Source: Bacteroidetes bacterium UBA7674
Lineage (GTDB): Bacteria; Bacteroidota; Bacteroidia; Chitinophagales; Chitinophagaceae
Assembly (NCBI GenBank): GCA_002483105.1
Contig: DLHG01000013.1
Coordinates: 868,001-932,000 of the forward strand
DNA: 64,000 bases
Reading direction: 5' to 3'
The notes under the pieces were generated by a model. The model did not search any database and had not been told where the DNA came from. It saw only the letters and a list, made by a program, of their open reading frames with translations. This document shows, piece by piece, positions 38,933 through 47,873 of this stretch. Position numbers and translations under genes: made by a program. Positions within the stretch are counted from its first letter, which is position 1, and each line of letters starts with the position of its first letter.

Positions 38933-41539
38933 ATGGATCATTTAAAAAGGCCGGTTACAATTGTTCTTCTTTTTGCTGTGATGGTTTCGGCTTGTTCTCC
39001 TGCCCGCAGGGCTGCCAGGGAGTCCAAAGCTCAGGAGAAAAACCTCCCTGAAATAACGGTTTCTGTAAATGATGCCATCAATCAGTATCGCTCGTCCACG
39101 CCCATCTTGTGGGATATTATTCATACCCGTGTGGCCTTATCGTTCAACTGGGCAGAGAAAACGGCCGATGGGCAGGTTTGGATAGATATACAACCCTTTG
39201 CTAAACCCAGGAAGACCCTGACCCTGGATGCGAAGAGTATGCAGATAGAAAGAGTGGAGCAAATAGTGGGTGAGCAACGAAAAGCCATACCACATAAGTA
39301 CAATGATGATAAAGTAACCCTGACACTCGACAGGGAATATAAGCCGAATGAAAAACTGAAGATATACATTAAGTATAAAGCCTTGCCTTATTCTAAAGTA
39401 ACGGGTGGCAGTGCAGCAATAACGGATGACAGGGGGCTGTACTTTATCAATACAAACGGCGAGATACAAGACAAGCCGCACCAGATATGGACACAGGGCG
39501 AAACAGAAGCCAATAGCCACTGGATGCCGACCATAGATAAGCCCAATGAAAGAATGACCGTGCAGATAGAACTCACTGTTCCTGAAAAGATGCAGACGTT
39601 GAGTAATGGTGTCAAGTTAAGTTCTGAGCCTGCTGCGGGTGAGTACATGAAGACTGACATCTGGAAGATGGACAAACCGATACAAGTGTATGCCGCCATG
39701 TTTGCCATAGGCAAGTTTGCGATAGTAAAAGATAAGTGGCGCGATAAAGAAGTGAATTACTATGTGGAGCGGGAGTATGAACCTTACGCTAAAAAAATGT
39801 TCAACAATACACCTGAGATGATGGAGTATTTTTCCACCATTACAGGAGTGGATTATCCCTGGCAGAAGTACGACCAGGTAGTAGTGAGAGATTACGTGTC
39901 AGGGGCTATGGAGAATACTACCGCCAGCCTCTACGGTGAATTCATGAATCAGAACTTCAGGGAGATCGCGGACAATAATTTTGAGGACATTGTTGCCCAC
40001 GAGCTTTTTCACCAGTGGTTTGGCGACTATGTAACGATGGAATCATGGTCGAACCTGACCGTGAGCGAATCATTTGCAAATTACGGTGAACAACTATGGC
40101 GTAAACATAAGTATGGTAAAGAGTCGGCTGACAGGCTTGCCTATAATGATCTCAATAAATACCTGAATAGTAAAACCTATAGTCCACTGGTACGATTCAA
40201 CTACAACGACAAGGAAGATATGTTCGACCGTATCTCTTATGAAAAGGGTGGGGCGATACTCAATTACCTGCACGGATTGATAGGCGATGACGCTTTCTTC
40301 AAAGCAATGAACATATACCTGACGAAGAATGCCCTGTCTTCTACAGAGGCTACTCACTGGCGGTTGGCTGTGGAAGAAGCGACAGGGGAGGACTGGAACT
40401 GGTTTTTCAATCAATTCTACCTGCGGGGAAGTCATCCTCACCTGGAAATAAGCTATACCTATGATGATGTTAAACAGGAATTGGTAGTGAGTGTATCCCA
40501 GCCTAATGATAAAGGCGCGTCTTACCAGTTGCCGTTAAAGTCTGCAGTGATATACGGGAATGAGCAGAGTGTTGTGGACTGGAACATCGTTAAAAATGTT
40601 GAGGTGTATCAATATCCTTACAAAAACGGTGTAAAGCCTGTCATCATTCCGGATATGGAACATTGGTTGCCCGGAACGATAACGGAAAACAAGACATCAG
40701 AACATTGGCTGGTACAATTTCAAAACACTAAGAACTATATCAGCAAAAGGAAAGCAATAAATGAGGCTGTAAAAAATATAGGTGATGATGTTGCCAAACA
40801 ACTCATTGACAAAGCCCTCAGTGATGCATCACCTTTAATAAAGGAATATACTCTCTCCGCGATAACAAAGCTGACGGGTGATGTATATGGCAACAGGTGG
40901 AGATCAACAGTGGAATATCTGTCAGTCGAAGATGCGGACAGGCATGTACGCGCTAATGCGTTCACAATGTTGGGTAAATGGAAAGTACAGTCGTCTAAAA
41001 ATGCGATGCTTGCCGCCCTTAGTGATAGTTCGTATGCAGTGGCAGGTGCTGCACTGGAAGCCTTGTATAAAATTGCCCCTGACAGTGCTTATGCCCGAGC
41101 GAGAGTTATTTTAGAACAAGACCCTAAAACAGACTTACAGACAGCAGCGGAAAGCATTATAGCACAAAAAGGCGTGCCTACCGATATAGCGTACTTTGAA
41201 GGTAAGGCACCACATGTGTATGGCAGCAGGAAGCTGGCATTGTCCTCTATATTGTCGGCGTACCTGTCAGTGGTGAAAGATGAAACGGTGTTTGAGCGTG
41301 GTGTTTCCCTCATGGCCGATATGGCGAAGAATGAGAGCATAAAGTCTTACCGTAAGTATGTGACGTTCACATTAATTTATCTGGGCAATCAATTCAAGAA
41401 GGGTGGACTGGAGAATGAGGTGCGCCTGAACAAGATAAAGAAGTATGCAGAGCAACTAACCGCATCAGAACCTGATGAGGAGAATAAAGTGGAATATAGG
41501 AAGCTGATAAATGAAGTGCTGAATAGTAAATCGAAGTAA
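38933..41539 (+). CDS. M1 family metallopeptidase lipoprotein
   Basis: 868 residues. Lipobox MVSAC (Cys21). The catalytic module carries the exopeptidase motif GAMEN (residues 324-328) and HELFH with a downstream Glu (His356, Glu357, His360, Glu379: H-E-x2-H-x18-E), the zinc site of the aminopeptidase N family, plus the NxTxSESFANYGE segment. An N-terminal beta domain (about 50-290) precedes and a HEAT-like alpha domain (about 620-860) follows. It should trim N-terminal residues from peptides, anchored in a membrane. It runs tail to tail with coaE with no bases between the two stop codons. Confidence 0.93.
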   Translation: MDHLKRPVTIVLLFAVMVSACSPARRAARESKAQEKNLPEITVSVNDAINQYRSSTPILWDIIHTRVALSFNWAEKTADGQVWIDIQPFAKPRKTLTLDAKSMQIERVEQIVGEQRKAIPHKYNDDKVTLTLDREYKPNEKLKIYIKYKALPYSKVTGGSAAITDDRGLYFINTNGEIQDKPHQIWTQGETEANSHWMPTIDKPNERMTVQIELTVPEKMQTLSNGVKLSSEPAAGEYMKTDIWKMDKPIQVYAAMFAIGKFAIVKDKWRDKEVNYYVEREYEPYAKKMFNNTPEMMEYFSTITGVDYPWQKYDQVVVRDYVSGAMENTTASLYGEFMNQNFREIADNNFEDIVAHELFHQWFGDYVTMESWSNLTVSESFANYGEQLWRKHKYGKESADRLAYNDLNKYLNSKTYSPLVRFNYNDKEDMFDRISYEKGGAILNYLHGLIGDDAFFKAMNIYLTKNALSSTEATHWRLAVEEATGEDWNWFFNQFYLRGSHPHLEISYTYDDVKQELVVSVSQPNDKGASYQLPLKSAVIYGNEQSVVDWNIVKNVEVYQYPYKNGVKPVIIPDMEHWLPGTITENKTSEHWLVQFQNTKNYISKRKAINEAVKNIGDDVAKQLIDKALSDASPLIKEYTLSAITKLTGDVYGNRWRSTVEYLSVEDADRHVRANAFTMLGKWKVQSSKNAMLAALSDSSYAVAGAALEALYKIAPDSAYARARVILEQDPKTDLQTAAESIIAQKGVPTDIAYFEGKAPHVYGSRKLALSSILSAYLSVVKDETVFERGVSLMADMAKNESIKSYRKYVTFTLIYLGNQFKKGGLENEVRLNKIKKYAEQLTASEPDEENKVEYRKLINEVLNSKSK

Positions 41540-42127
41540 CTATTTCGCGCGCGCTAAAAGTATTTCGTGCAATGCAAGGACCTGTGGAATGATCGCTGTT
41601 GTGCCATCGTTCGTAATGATGTGATCGCACAACTTCATTTTTTCGTCTTCATCCATTTGTTTGGATATCCTGTCGAGCACTTTCTCTCTCGTAGTATTGT
41701 CCCTTTCCATGATCCTTTGTATACGAACCTCAACAGGGGCAAACACACCTATCATTACATCCATGTCTTTATTACTTCCTGACTCGAAGAATATAGCTGC
41801 CTCCTTAATGGCGTAAGGAGCACTTTGTGATTCCAACCACTTCCTGCCATATGCGATGGTAGCCGGATGGATAATGTTGTTTAGTTTTTCGAGTAGGTCT
41901 TTGTCAGCAAAAACGAGCGATGCTACTTTTTGCCTGTCCAGCTTATTACCGATATAAATATCTGCACCGAACAATTCCTTTATTTGCGAAACTACTTGCG
42001 GCTCTGTTTCTGTAACAGAACGTGCCGCGAGGTCTGCATAAAAAACAGGTATGCCAAGTGTTTCGAACACCTGGCATACAGTAGATTTTCCTGAACCAAT
42101 GCCGCCTGTAATTCCTACTTTAAGCAT
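41540..42127 (-). CDS. coaE: Dephospho-CoA kinase
   Basis: 195 residues. The P-loop is GITGGIGSGKSTV (about residues 5-17), and YADLAARSVTE, RQKVASLVFADKDLLEKLNNIIHP are diagnostic of the CoaE family. It adds the last phosphate to CoA in the cytoplasm. It is the end of the nusB-DUF1573-yajC-coaE run (yajC stop 12 bases upstream). It converges with the M1 peptidase gene with no gap. Confidence 0.96.
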   Translation of the reverse strand: MLKVGITGGIGSGKSTVCQVFETLGIPVFYADLAARSVTETEPQVVSQIKELFGADIYIGNKLDRQKVASLVFADKDLLEKLNNIIHPATIAYGRKWLESQSAPYAIKEAAIFFESGSNKDMDVMIGVFAPVEVRIQRIMERDNTTREKVLDRISKQMDEDEKMKLCDHIITNDGTTAIIPQVLALHEILLARAK

Positions 42128-42139
42128 CAGTAAAAGGTA

Positions 42140-42496
42140 TTAAGCTTTTGATGTTTCAGCTACTTCAACAGTAGAAGCGCCGCTTTTCTTACGGAAAGCG
42201 TTGGTCATTTCCATAGATATTGCAGAACGCTCAATTGTCATAAATGTATTGCGGCTGATCTCTATTTGTAACGTTCCGTTCTCGTTAGTACGTTGAATAC
42301 GGCCGTGAATACCTGCAGTAGTTACTATTTCTTCACCTACTGAGATGCTCTCACTGAATTTCTTTTGTTCTTTAGCACGTTTAGCCTGCGGGCGTATCAT
42401 GAAGAAATACATTACGGCGATCATACCCACCATAAACAGGAGAGAGAACATACCGCCACCGGCTGGGGCTGCTTGTAATAAAACTGATAATTGCAT
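42140..42496 (-). CDS. yajC: Preprotein translocase subunit YajC
   Basis: 118 residues. One membrane segment near the N-terminus (about residues 15-35, MFSLLFMVGMIAVMYFFMI) is followed by the hallmark RPQAKRAKEQ and ITTAGIHG/IVTTAG segment, the YajC family signature. YajC joins SecDF in the holotranslocon. In Bacteroidota it often lies between nusB and coaE, as here. It starts 31 bases after the DUF1573 gene. Confidence 0.94.
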   Translation of the reverse strand: MQLSVLLQAAPAGGGMFSLLFMVGMIAVMYFFMIRPQAKRAKEQKKFSESISVGEEIVTTAGIHGRIQRTNENGTLQIEISRNTFMTIERSAISMEMTNAFRKKSGASTVEVAETSKA

Positions 42497-42527
42497 GGAT
42501 CCTATTTTTATAAAAATTGATTAAAAA

Positions 42528-43022
42528 CTATTTTTTTGCTTCGGTAACTTCTGCTGTAATAAAGAGCATCTGGTCGCCACGGGCAGCATTTGATTTCACT
42601 GTTACACTTTTTTCCTGGTGGCCCGGTTTGCCATGAGAGTCGAAACGCACTTTCATCACAGCCGTCTTTCCCGGCTGTATTGGTTCATTAGGGTAAGTTG
42701 GCACAGTACATCCACAAGAGCCTGCGGCAGATGAGATCACCAGGGGAGCTTTACCGTTATTGGTAAATTCAAAATCATACCATACGACCTCACCTTCTTT
42801 AATGCTTCCGAAATCGTGCATTGTATCTTTAAAGTCAATGGTCGCCATTTCTCCCATTGCAGTGGCATCAGGAGCTGTAGCAGAACGTGGGTTATTTACC
42901 AGTTCGGTAGAAAGGAGGGTAGTGTCCTTTTTTTCTTCTGTGGATGTACTGTCGCTGTTTCCGTTACAAGCTGCTAAGCCGGCAAGTAAGATAGCTGTAG
43001 TATATAACTTCAATTGTGTCAT
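42528..43022 (-). CDS. DUF1573 lipoprotein
   Basis: 164 residues from ATG 43022 (the TTG three codons earlier lies inside a promoter-like box). The signal peptide ends in lipobox GLAAC (Cys19). The DUF1573 beta-sandwich covers about residues 65-160: DTMHDFGSIKEGEVVWYDFEFTN, PLVISSAAGSCGCTVP, and GKPGHQEKSVTVKSNA; the SCGCTVP cysteines are the family signature. These Bacteroidota domains are ASH/PapD-like and of unknown function. A -7 box TACTTTTG at 43029-43036 ends six bases before the ATG, although the gene also follows nusB by 30 bases. Confidence 0.9.
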   Translation of the reverse strand: MTQLKLYTTAILLAGLAACNGNSDSTSTEEKKDTTLLSTELVNNPRSATAPDATAMGEMATIDFKDTMHDFGSIKEGEVVWYDFEFTNNGKAPLVISSAAGSCGCTVPTYPNEPIQPGKTAVMKVRFDSHGKPGHQEKSVTVKSNAARGDQMLFITAEVTEAKK

Positions 43023-43028
43023 AGTTTG

Positions 43029-43036
43029 CAAAAGTA
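43029..43036 (-). promoter_or_regulatory. -7 promoter box, predicted leaderless internal promoter
   Basis: TACTTTTG on the minus strand, ending six bases before the DUF1573 ATG at 43022. It would give an internal promoter in the nusB-coaE gene run and a leaderless mRNA. Confidence 0.45.
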
Positions 43037-43052
43037 TGATTTAGAAAAGTTA

Positions 43053-43988
43053 TTATTTACGATTACGTTCTTCTTTATTGATCTTATTTTCCTTTTCGAG
43101 GTCTTTAAGGATATTGTCCAGTACACCATTTACGAACTGGCCGCTTTGAGGAGTGCTGTACATTTTAGCTATTTCAATGTATTCATTGATGGTCACCTTA
43201 GTAGGGATAGTGGGGAAGTACAACATTTCGCATACGCCCATCCTTAATACTAACAGGTCTATTAATGCTACACGTTCTGCATCCCAGTTTTTTAGCTTGG
43301 GTTGCACCAAGCTCATGCAGAACTCTTCTTTGTCCATTACTGTATGGAGCAGGTCGTGTGCATATTGCCTTTTTTCTGTAGATATAAGATTCAGGAAATT
43401 GATCTTGGAGCTGCTTTTGAAGAAGTTCTCCATCAGCATCAGTGTCATTTCCTTATCATCTTCCCAACCTTGCAATTCATCGCCGAAATGGCTTTGCAGG
43501 TCTTCGTTTTCGAGTATAATTTTATTCCAGATAAACTGGATGATCGCTTTTTCTTTTTTGGCATCCCTGCTATCATCGCTGATGTAGGTCTTGTATTCTT
43601 CAGTTTCTGCCAGTTGCTGATAGAGCTTCTTTATCCACTCCTTATCCATGAAGTGCTCTATCTTGGGTTCCTTGATCTTTTCTTCAAAGGTCTTGTTGGA
43701 AAGTATCTCCCAAAGGAATTCATTGCCGGCTATCTTGGTATTTACATTAAGATCGGCCTCGGTGGTAAGGTATTTTGAAGCCCTTTTGTGTGCGTCGTTT
43801 TCTGCATATTTCGCTATCTGCAGTGTGTAATTGATAGAGATAATGAAAAGGTCAAGAGCACGATTGAGTTTTTCTGTAAGGAGATCAGAACCTGTTCTCT
43901 TATTCATTTCCTGTTCACCGGGTTCTAATGTGCTGAGTGTATAAAGTGTTTGCATCACTTTTACCCGGATATTTCTACGACTGATCAT
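43053..43988 (-). CDS. nusB: Transcription antitermination factor NusB
   Basis: 311 residues, about twice the E. coli NusB but usual for Bacteroidota. The N-terminus RRNIRVKVMQTLYTLSTLE and the C-terminal half with LLVLRMGVCEMLYFPTIPTKVTINEYIEIAKMYS and GVLDNIL are the NusB fold signatures; the middle is a lineage-specific helical insert. NusB binds boxA RNA with S10 and promotes rRNA transcription antitermination. It is the first gene of the run nusB-DUF1573-yajC-coaE. A -7 box TATCTTTG on the minus strand at 44016-44023 lies 27 bases before the ATG. Confidence 0.93.
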   Translation of the reverse strand: MISRRNIRVKVMQTLYTLSTLEPGEQEMNKRTGSDLLTEKLNRALDLFIISINYTLQIAKYAENDAHKRASKYLTTEADLNVNTKIAGNEFLWEILSNKTFEEKIKEPKIEHFMDKEWIKKLYQQLAETEEYKTYISDDSRDAKKEKAIIQFIWNKIILENEDLQSHFGDELQGWEDDKEMTLMLMENFFKSSSKINFLNLISTEKRQYAHDLLHTVMDKEEFCMSLVQPKLKNWDAERVALIDLLVLRMGVCEMLYFPTIPTKVTINEYIEIAKMYSTPQSGQFVNGVLDNILKDLEKENKINKEERNRK

Positions 43989-44015
43989 ATTTCCTTAAAG
44001 AACTGTTTAGCGGCG

Positions 44016-44023
44016 CAAAGATA
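44016..44023 (-). promoter_or_regulatory. -7 promoter box of nusB
   Basis: TATCTTTG on the minus strand, an exact TAnnTTTG match 27 bases before the nusB ATG. No clear -33 TTG at the expected distance. Confidence 0.45.
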
Positions 44024-44075
44024 GCCAAATTCTGAGCATAATTGCCTAAAAAAACAGGATAATTCCCCGTTAAAA

Positions 44076-44915
44076 TTACAGATCATCACTGCCAAAGGTG
44101 TCCCCGGCACTCATATCCCCCGTCTCGTACCCTTTCCTGAACCAGCGCATTCGCTGCTCGGAAGTGCCATGTGTAAAAGCATCGGGTACTACGCGGCCCC
44201 CGCTTTCCTTTTGCAGGCGGTCGTCTCCAACCGAGCTGGCGGCATTCATAGCTTCTTCTATATCGCCTTCCTCCAGTATATGGTACATCCGGTTGGCATG
44301 GTGTGCCCATACGCCCGCAAAGAAATCGGCCTGGAGTTCCAGCTTTACTGATGCAGCATTGGCTTCTTTCTTGCTTACTCGCTGCATATATTCCTGTGCC
44401 TTACCAGAGATGCCTAGCAGGTTCTGCACATGATGGCCTACCTCGTGGGCTATTACATATGCCATCGGGAAGTCGCCACCTACATGGAAGCGTTCCTCCA
44501 TTTCTGTAAAGAAGGAAAGGTCCATATAGAGCGTATTATCCATGGGACAGTAAAATGGTCCTGTGCTGGCTCCGGCACCGCCACAACCTGATTGTACCTG
44601 GAAATTGAATATTGTCAATTCCGGTTTCACATAATTCTCGCCATGCGCCTTGAAAAGGCTATCCCAAACTATTTCTGTATATAACAGAACCTGCGAACTT
44701 CTGTCAACCAATACGTCTTCCACTTTCTTTTGTTCCTCGGTCTTTTCTCCGCCTGACATGGAAGCAGAGTTAAGCACCTGCGAAGGGTCTCCACCTAATA
44801 AATAGATGATAACTCCTATTACTAATGCGCCGATACCACCACCTATTACTTTTCCGCCACCTCCGCTACCACGGGTATCATTTACATTGCTACTTCTTCC
44901 TCCGTCCCAACGCAT
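44076..44915 (-). CDS. Neutral zinc metallopeptidase (YpfJ family)
   Basis: 279 residues. The N-terminus MRWDGGRSSNVNDTRGSGGGG is typical, followed by one membrane segment (about residues 23-42). The zinc site is HEVGHHVQN (His157, Glu158, His161), and the long C-terminal part carries LQADFFAGVWAHHANR and GTSEQRMRWFRKGYETGD, both family hallmarks. Cysteines Cys111/Cys123 (SGCGGAG, YCPMD) are also conserved. It is a membrane-anchored peptidase of unknown substrate, probably facing the periplasm. It follows the SpoU methyltransferase gene by 32 bases. Confidence 0.92.
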   Translation of the reverse strand: MRWDGGRSSNVNDTRGSGGGGKVIGGGIGALVIGVIIYLLGGDPSQVLNSASMSGGEKTEEQKKVEDVLVDRSSQVLLYTEIVWDSLFKAHGENYVKPELTIFNFQVQSGCGGAGASTGPFYCPMDNTLYMDLSFFTEMEERFHVGGDFPMAYVIAHEVGHHVQNLLGISGKAQEYMQRVSKKEANAASVKLELQADFFAGVWAHHANRMYHILEEGDIEEAMNAASSVGDDRLQKESGGRVVPDAFTHGTSEQRMRWFRKGYETGDMSAGDTFGSDDL

Positions 44916-44947
44916 ATTGCTTTCGTTTTATTTGTATAAAAATAATG

Positions 44948-45469
44948 TTATTTCCTTACCAGTTCCCATAAAACCACACCAACACTTACCGAGATATTCA
45001 GTGAGTGTTTCGAACCCCATTGCGGGATCTCGATGCACCCATCGCATAGCTTGATGGCATCCTCATTTACCCCGCTTACCTCATTGCCGAAAACAAGCGC
45101 TACCGGCTCCTTGTTCCAGTTGAAGTAGTTCAGCATAATACTGTTATGTACCTGTTCCACCGCCAGTATCTTATACCCCTTGCCTTTGGCTGCTTGTATA
45201 GCCTCAACTGTGGTAGGAAAATGCGTCCAGCTGACCGTTTCGGTAGCTCCGAGGGCTGTTTTATGGATGTCCCTGTGAGGTGGGGTAGGTGTGTACCCGC
45301 ATAAATAGATAGCCGAAGCCGAAAAAGCGTCTGCCGTCCTGAAGGCCGAGCCTACATTGTGCATGCTCCTTACATCGTCTAATATGATGATAAGTGGGTG
45401 CTTGCCGGCCTCTTTAGCCGCTTCCGGACTAAGGCGTTCCAGCTCATCCATTGATTTTTTCTGACTCAT
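44948..45469 (-). CDS. SpoU/TrmH-family RNA 2'-O-methyltransferase
   Basis: 173 residues, the short form. The three SpoU motifs are present: NVGSAFRTADAF (about residue 40), VALVFGNEVSGVNEDAI (about 123-139) and IPQWGSKHSLNISVSVGVVLWE (about 145-167), forming the deep trefoil knot that binds S-adenosylmethionine. It methylates a ribose in tRNA or rRNA; the exact target cannot be told. It is divergent from clpS with an 87-base gap. Confidence 0.9.
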   Translation of the reverse strand: MSQKKSMDELERLSPEAAKEAGKHPLIIILDDVRSMHNVGSAFRTADAFSASAIYLCGYTPTPPHRDIHKTALGATETVSWTHFPTTVEAIQAAKGKGYKILAVEQVHNSIMLNYFNWNKEPVALVFGNEVSGVNEDAIKLCDGCIEIPQWGSKHSLNISVSVGVVLWELVRK

Positions 45470-45508
45470 ATACTATCTGCAAAAGAACAAATAATCGTGT
45501 TAATGCGC

Positions 45509-45538
45509 TTGAAAATAACGCGTGATGCCTTATCTTTG
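45509..45538 (+). promoter_or_regulatory. Complete promoter of clpS (TTG-N19-TATCTTTG)
   Basis: TTG at 45509-45511 and TATCTTTG at 45531-45538 are separated by 19 bases, a full Bacteroidota consensus match. The box ends 18 bases before the clpS ATG at 45557. Confidence 0.7.
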
Positions 45539-45556
45539 CGTAAATTTTTGATATAT

Positions 45557-45859
45557 ATGACAGCTTCATGGAATAGCCAGAACAGCAATCAATGGCAAAC
45601 CCAGGAACAGGAAGATGTTGCAGTATTGGAGGATAAGGCACACCACCTGATTGTATGGAATGATGATGTAAATACATTTGACTGGGTGATAGAGTCATTA
45701 ATGGCGGTGTGTGAACATAGCCCTGAACAGGCAGAACAATGCTCCCTGATCATTCATCATAAAGGAAAATGCGGTGTGAAGAAGGGTTCTTTCGATATGC
45801 TGCGCCCGCAGTGTGAAGCCTTGATAGACAGGGGTATCAACGCCACAATAGATTACTAA
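45557..45859 (+). CDS. clpS: ATP-dependent Clp protease adaptor ClpS
   Basis: 100 residues from ATG 45557, the family length; a start at 45497 would overlap the promoter. The core is LIVWNDDVNTFDWVIESL (NDD at residues 35-37, part of the N-degron pocket), HHKGKCGVKKG and MLRPQCEALIDRGINATI, all diagnostic. ClpS hands proteins with N-end-rule residues to ClpAP. No clpA or clpP gene is adjacent. Confidence 0.93.
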   Translation: MTASWNSQNSNQWQTQEQEDVAVLEDKAHHLIVWNDDVNTFDWVIESLMAVCEHSPEQAEQCSLIIHHKGKCGVKKGSFDMLRPQCEALIDRGINATIDY

Positions 45860-45893
45860 AAGTCCATTTTCACAGGTATGCTTATATTAGCCG

Positions 45894-47201
45894 ATGGCTA
45901 AGACGTTCATCGGCAGAATATTTGATATACAAGACACCACTGATGTAGAAAGAACGGTTACCAGCATTACCAAGGGTTCTGCCCTTAAGGGCTTTAATGT
46001 CTGGATCCTTATTTGCTCCTCAATATTGGCCTCCATAGGCCTTGATGTCAATTCCACAGCGGTCATTATAGGGGCGATGCTTATCTCCCCGTTAATGAAC
46101 CCCATTCTCGGTATCGGGCTGTCGCTCGGCATAAACGACAGGGACTTGTTCATAAAGGCTTTGCGGAACCTGACAATGGCCACATTGTTCAGCCTGCTGG
46201 CCAGTACATTGTACTTTCTGCTAACACCGCTCGGTTCCATTACCAGTGAACTGGCAGCGCGGACCAAACCCACTTTGCTGGATGTATTGGTTGCGCTGTT
46301 TGGCGGCATTGCCGGTATCATTTCTTCGTCGCGCACCGAAAGTAATAATGCCATTCCCGGTGTGGCGATCGCTACTGCGCTTATGCCGCCGCTTTGTACA
46401 GCAGGCTTCGGTATCGCCAGCGGCAACTGGATGTATTTTTTGGGAGCTTTCTACCTGTTTTTTATCAACGCTGTCTTTATCAGCCTCTCCACCTACCTGA
46501 TAGTAAAGTACCTCAAGTTCCCGCTAAAGGAATATGTAAACTCCCGCACCAGGAAAAGATATGCCCGCCTGTCGGCAGTATTGGTTGCCCTTGTATTGCT
46601 TCCCAGTGTGTACTTTCTGTATAATGTGTATAGTGAGCTCCGGACGAAAAGAAAGATAGAGCAACTGGTGATACAACCGATATCTGATGACGGTAACGAG
46701 ATATTGAAATGGGAGTACGTGAAGAAGGACAGTGTTACAGATGTCAGCATTTACTATTCCGGAAAGGCGATCAATGAAGAAAAACGTAAAGAGATGGAAA
46801 TGGTATGTGAGGCCAATGGTGTTGACAATTGTAAACTCCAGGTGATGAGAGTGAACATGACCAAAGAAGAGATCACCGGGCTGAGTGAGGCCACCTCCCG
46901 CAGGATGCTGGAGGATATGGAACTGAAAATGGCACAACAACGCCTCTCCAGTGAAGACTCCGCCCATATGTGGGAGACAGAAATGCTGCAAGTCTCCAGG
47001 GAAGCGGCCGTTGCATTTGATTTTATAGATTCTATGTGGATGGGAAAGACATTTATGGTCAAGGATTCCACCAGGCTGGACACCCTTGTCAATGTCTGGT
47101 ATAAGTCCCGCAGGCCAATGGATAAAAAACAGGAGCAGCAAGTATCCGGTTTTATTAAACTACGGTTAAAGACCGACACCGTTATAATGCGGGATCTGTG
47201 A
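45894..47201 (+). CDS. DUF389 membrane protein
   Basis: 435 residues. The DUF389 domain lies in the first 240 residues with five or six hydrophobic segments; STAVIIGAMLISPLMNPILGIGLSLGIND and NAIPGVAIATALMPPLCTAGFGIASG are the family's signature loops. The C-terminal 200 residues are a soluble charged domain. The function is unknown; family members are integral inner-membrane proteins. It lies 34 bases after clpS on the same strand and ends in a terminator. Confidence 0.9.
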   Translation: MAKTFIGRIFDIQDTTDVERTVTSITKGSALKGFNVWILICSSILASIGLDVNSTAVIIGAMLISPLMNPILGIGLSLGINDRDLFIKALRNLTMATLFSLLASTLYFLLTPLGSITSELAARTKPTLLDVLVALFGGIAGIISSSRTESNNAIPGVAIATALMPPLCTAGFGIASGNWMYFLGAFYLFFINAVFISLSTYLIVKYLKFPLKEYVNSRTRKRYARLSAVLVALVLLPSVYFLYNVYSELRTKRKIEQLVIQPISDDGNEILKWEYVKKDSVTDVSIYYSGKAINEEKRKEMEMVCEANGVDNCKLQVMRVNMTKEEITGLSEATSRRMLEDMELKMAQQRLSSEDSAHMWETEMLQVSREAAVAFDFIDSMWMGKTFMVKDSTRLDTLVNVWYKSRRPMDKKQEQQVSGFIKLRLKTDTVIMRDL

Positions 47202-47225
47202 TCACTGACAATAATAACAAGAGAA

Positions 47226-47248
47226 AGGCGCACCATATTGATGCGCCT
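47226..47248 (+). terminator. Rho-independent terminator after DUF389 gene
   Basis: AGGCGCA and TGCGCCT pair around a nine-base loop, followed by GTCTTCTTTTTT, 24 bases after the DUF389 stop. It lies between convergent genes. Confidence 0.75.
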
Positions 47249-47270
47249 GTCTTCTTTTTTCGCCTGGCCG

Positions 47271-47744
47271 TTAAAGTTTGCTCACTGTTCCATTCATCTC
47301 GTAGCGTAAAAGTTTACCTTCCTTGAACGAAAGGTTCAAAGTATTGTTCTGGTAAGCGTATCGCAACAATTGCCCGCCAGGTTCTATACTCATATCTGTC
47401 GGCGTGCCCAGTTTCTCAACTACCTGCTTCACATCAGAGCCTATGTTCAGCACCTTATTATTTTCTTTGTTCCATTGGGCATCTTTGACCTTGGATGTGA
47501 ATGTGCATCTCATCAGCCGGTCATTACTCCAGTCCATAGAGACATGGTAGCCATCCTGCTCATAATTCCAGCGTGCCCTTTCCTTGTCAATGAATTGCTT
47601 CGGAGCTTTACCAAACACTTTTTCCACTTCAGATTTCGTAGTGGTGTTGGGCTGCAATTGCAGCAATTGTTTGCTATTGATGCCCTGGGCAAAAGCTCCC
47701 GATGATATTGCCCCCAGCAAGCAGATGAGAAGTGATCTTTTCAT
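47271..47744 (-). CDS. Small secreted protein, two BamE/SmpA-like halves
   Basis: 157 residues with a signal peptide (MKRSLLICLLGAISSGAFAQ). Two related halves, each of form 'LxxxxTTKSEVEKVFGKAPKQ' (about residues 30-50) and 'IGSDVKQVVEKLGTPTDM' (about 100-118) followed by a beta hairpin, resemble the helix-turn-G-x-P part of SmpA/OmlA (BamE-like) domains. The similarity is from pattern only. The role is unknown; an envelope protein is likely. It is convergent with DUF389 and divergent from the DPP IV gene. Confidence 0.65.
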   Translation of the reverse strand: MKRSLLICLLGAISSGAFAQGINSKQLLQLQPNTTTKSEVEKVFGKAPKQFIDKERARWNYEQDGYHVSMDWSNDRLMRCTFTSKVKDAQWNKENNKVLNIGSDVKQVVEKLGTPTDMSIEPGGQLLRYAYQNNTLNLSFKEGKLLRYEMNGTVSKL

Positions 47745-47849
47745 GAAATGACGTTTTCTAAATAACGTTTTAATGCCTTATGTATTGTGTGTGAGGCAAA
47801 TTCCCCCTTTTAGACAGGCGTTTTGTTTCCTGCTATGCTATTAAGGCCT

Positions 47850-47857
47850 TACTTTTG
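47850..47857 (+). promoter_or_regulatory. -7 promoter box of DPP IV gene
   Basis: TACTTTTG matches TAnnTTTG, 16 bases before the ATG at 47874. A TTTG at 47822-47825 is 24 bases further upstream, slightly long for a -33 box. Confidence 0.45.
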
Positions 47858-47873
47858 ACGGACTTAACGATAT

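Noticed and set aside
46524..47141. A 205-codon open frame on the minus strand
   Set aside because: Antisense to the DUF389 gene; a mirror-frame artefact.
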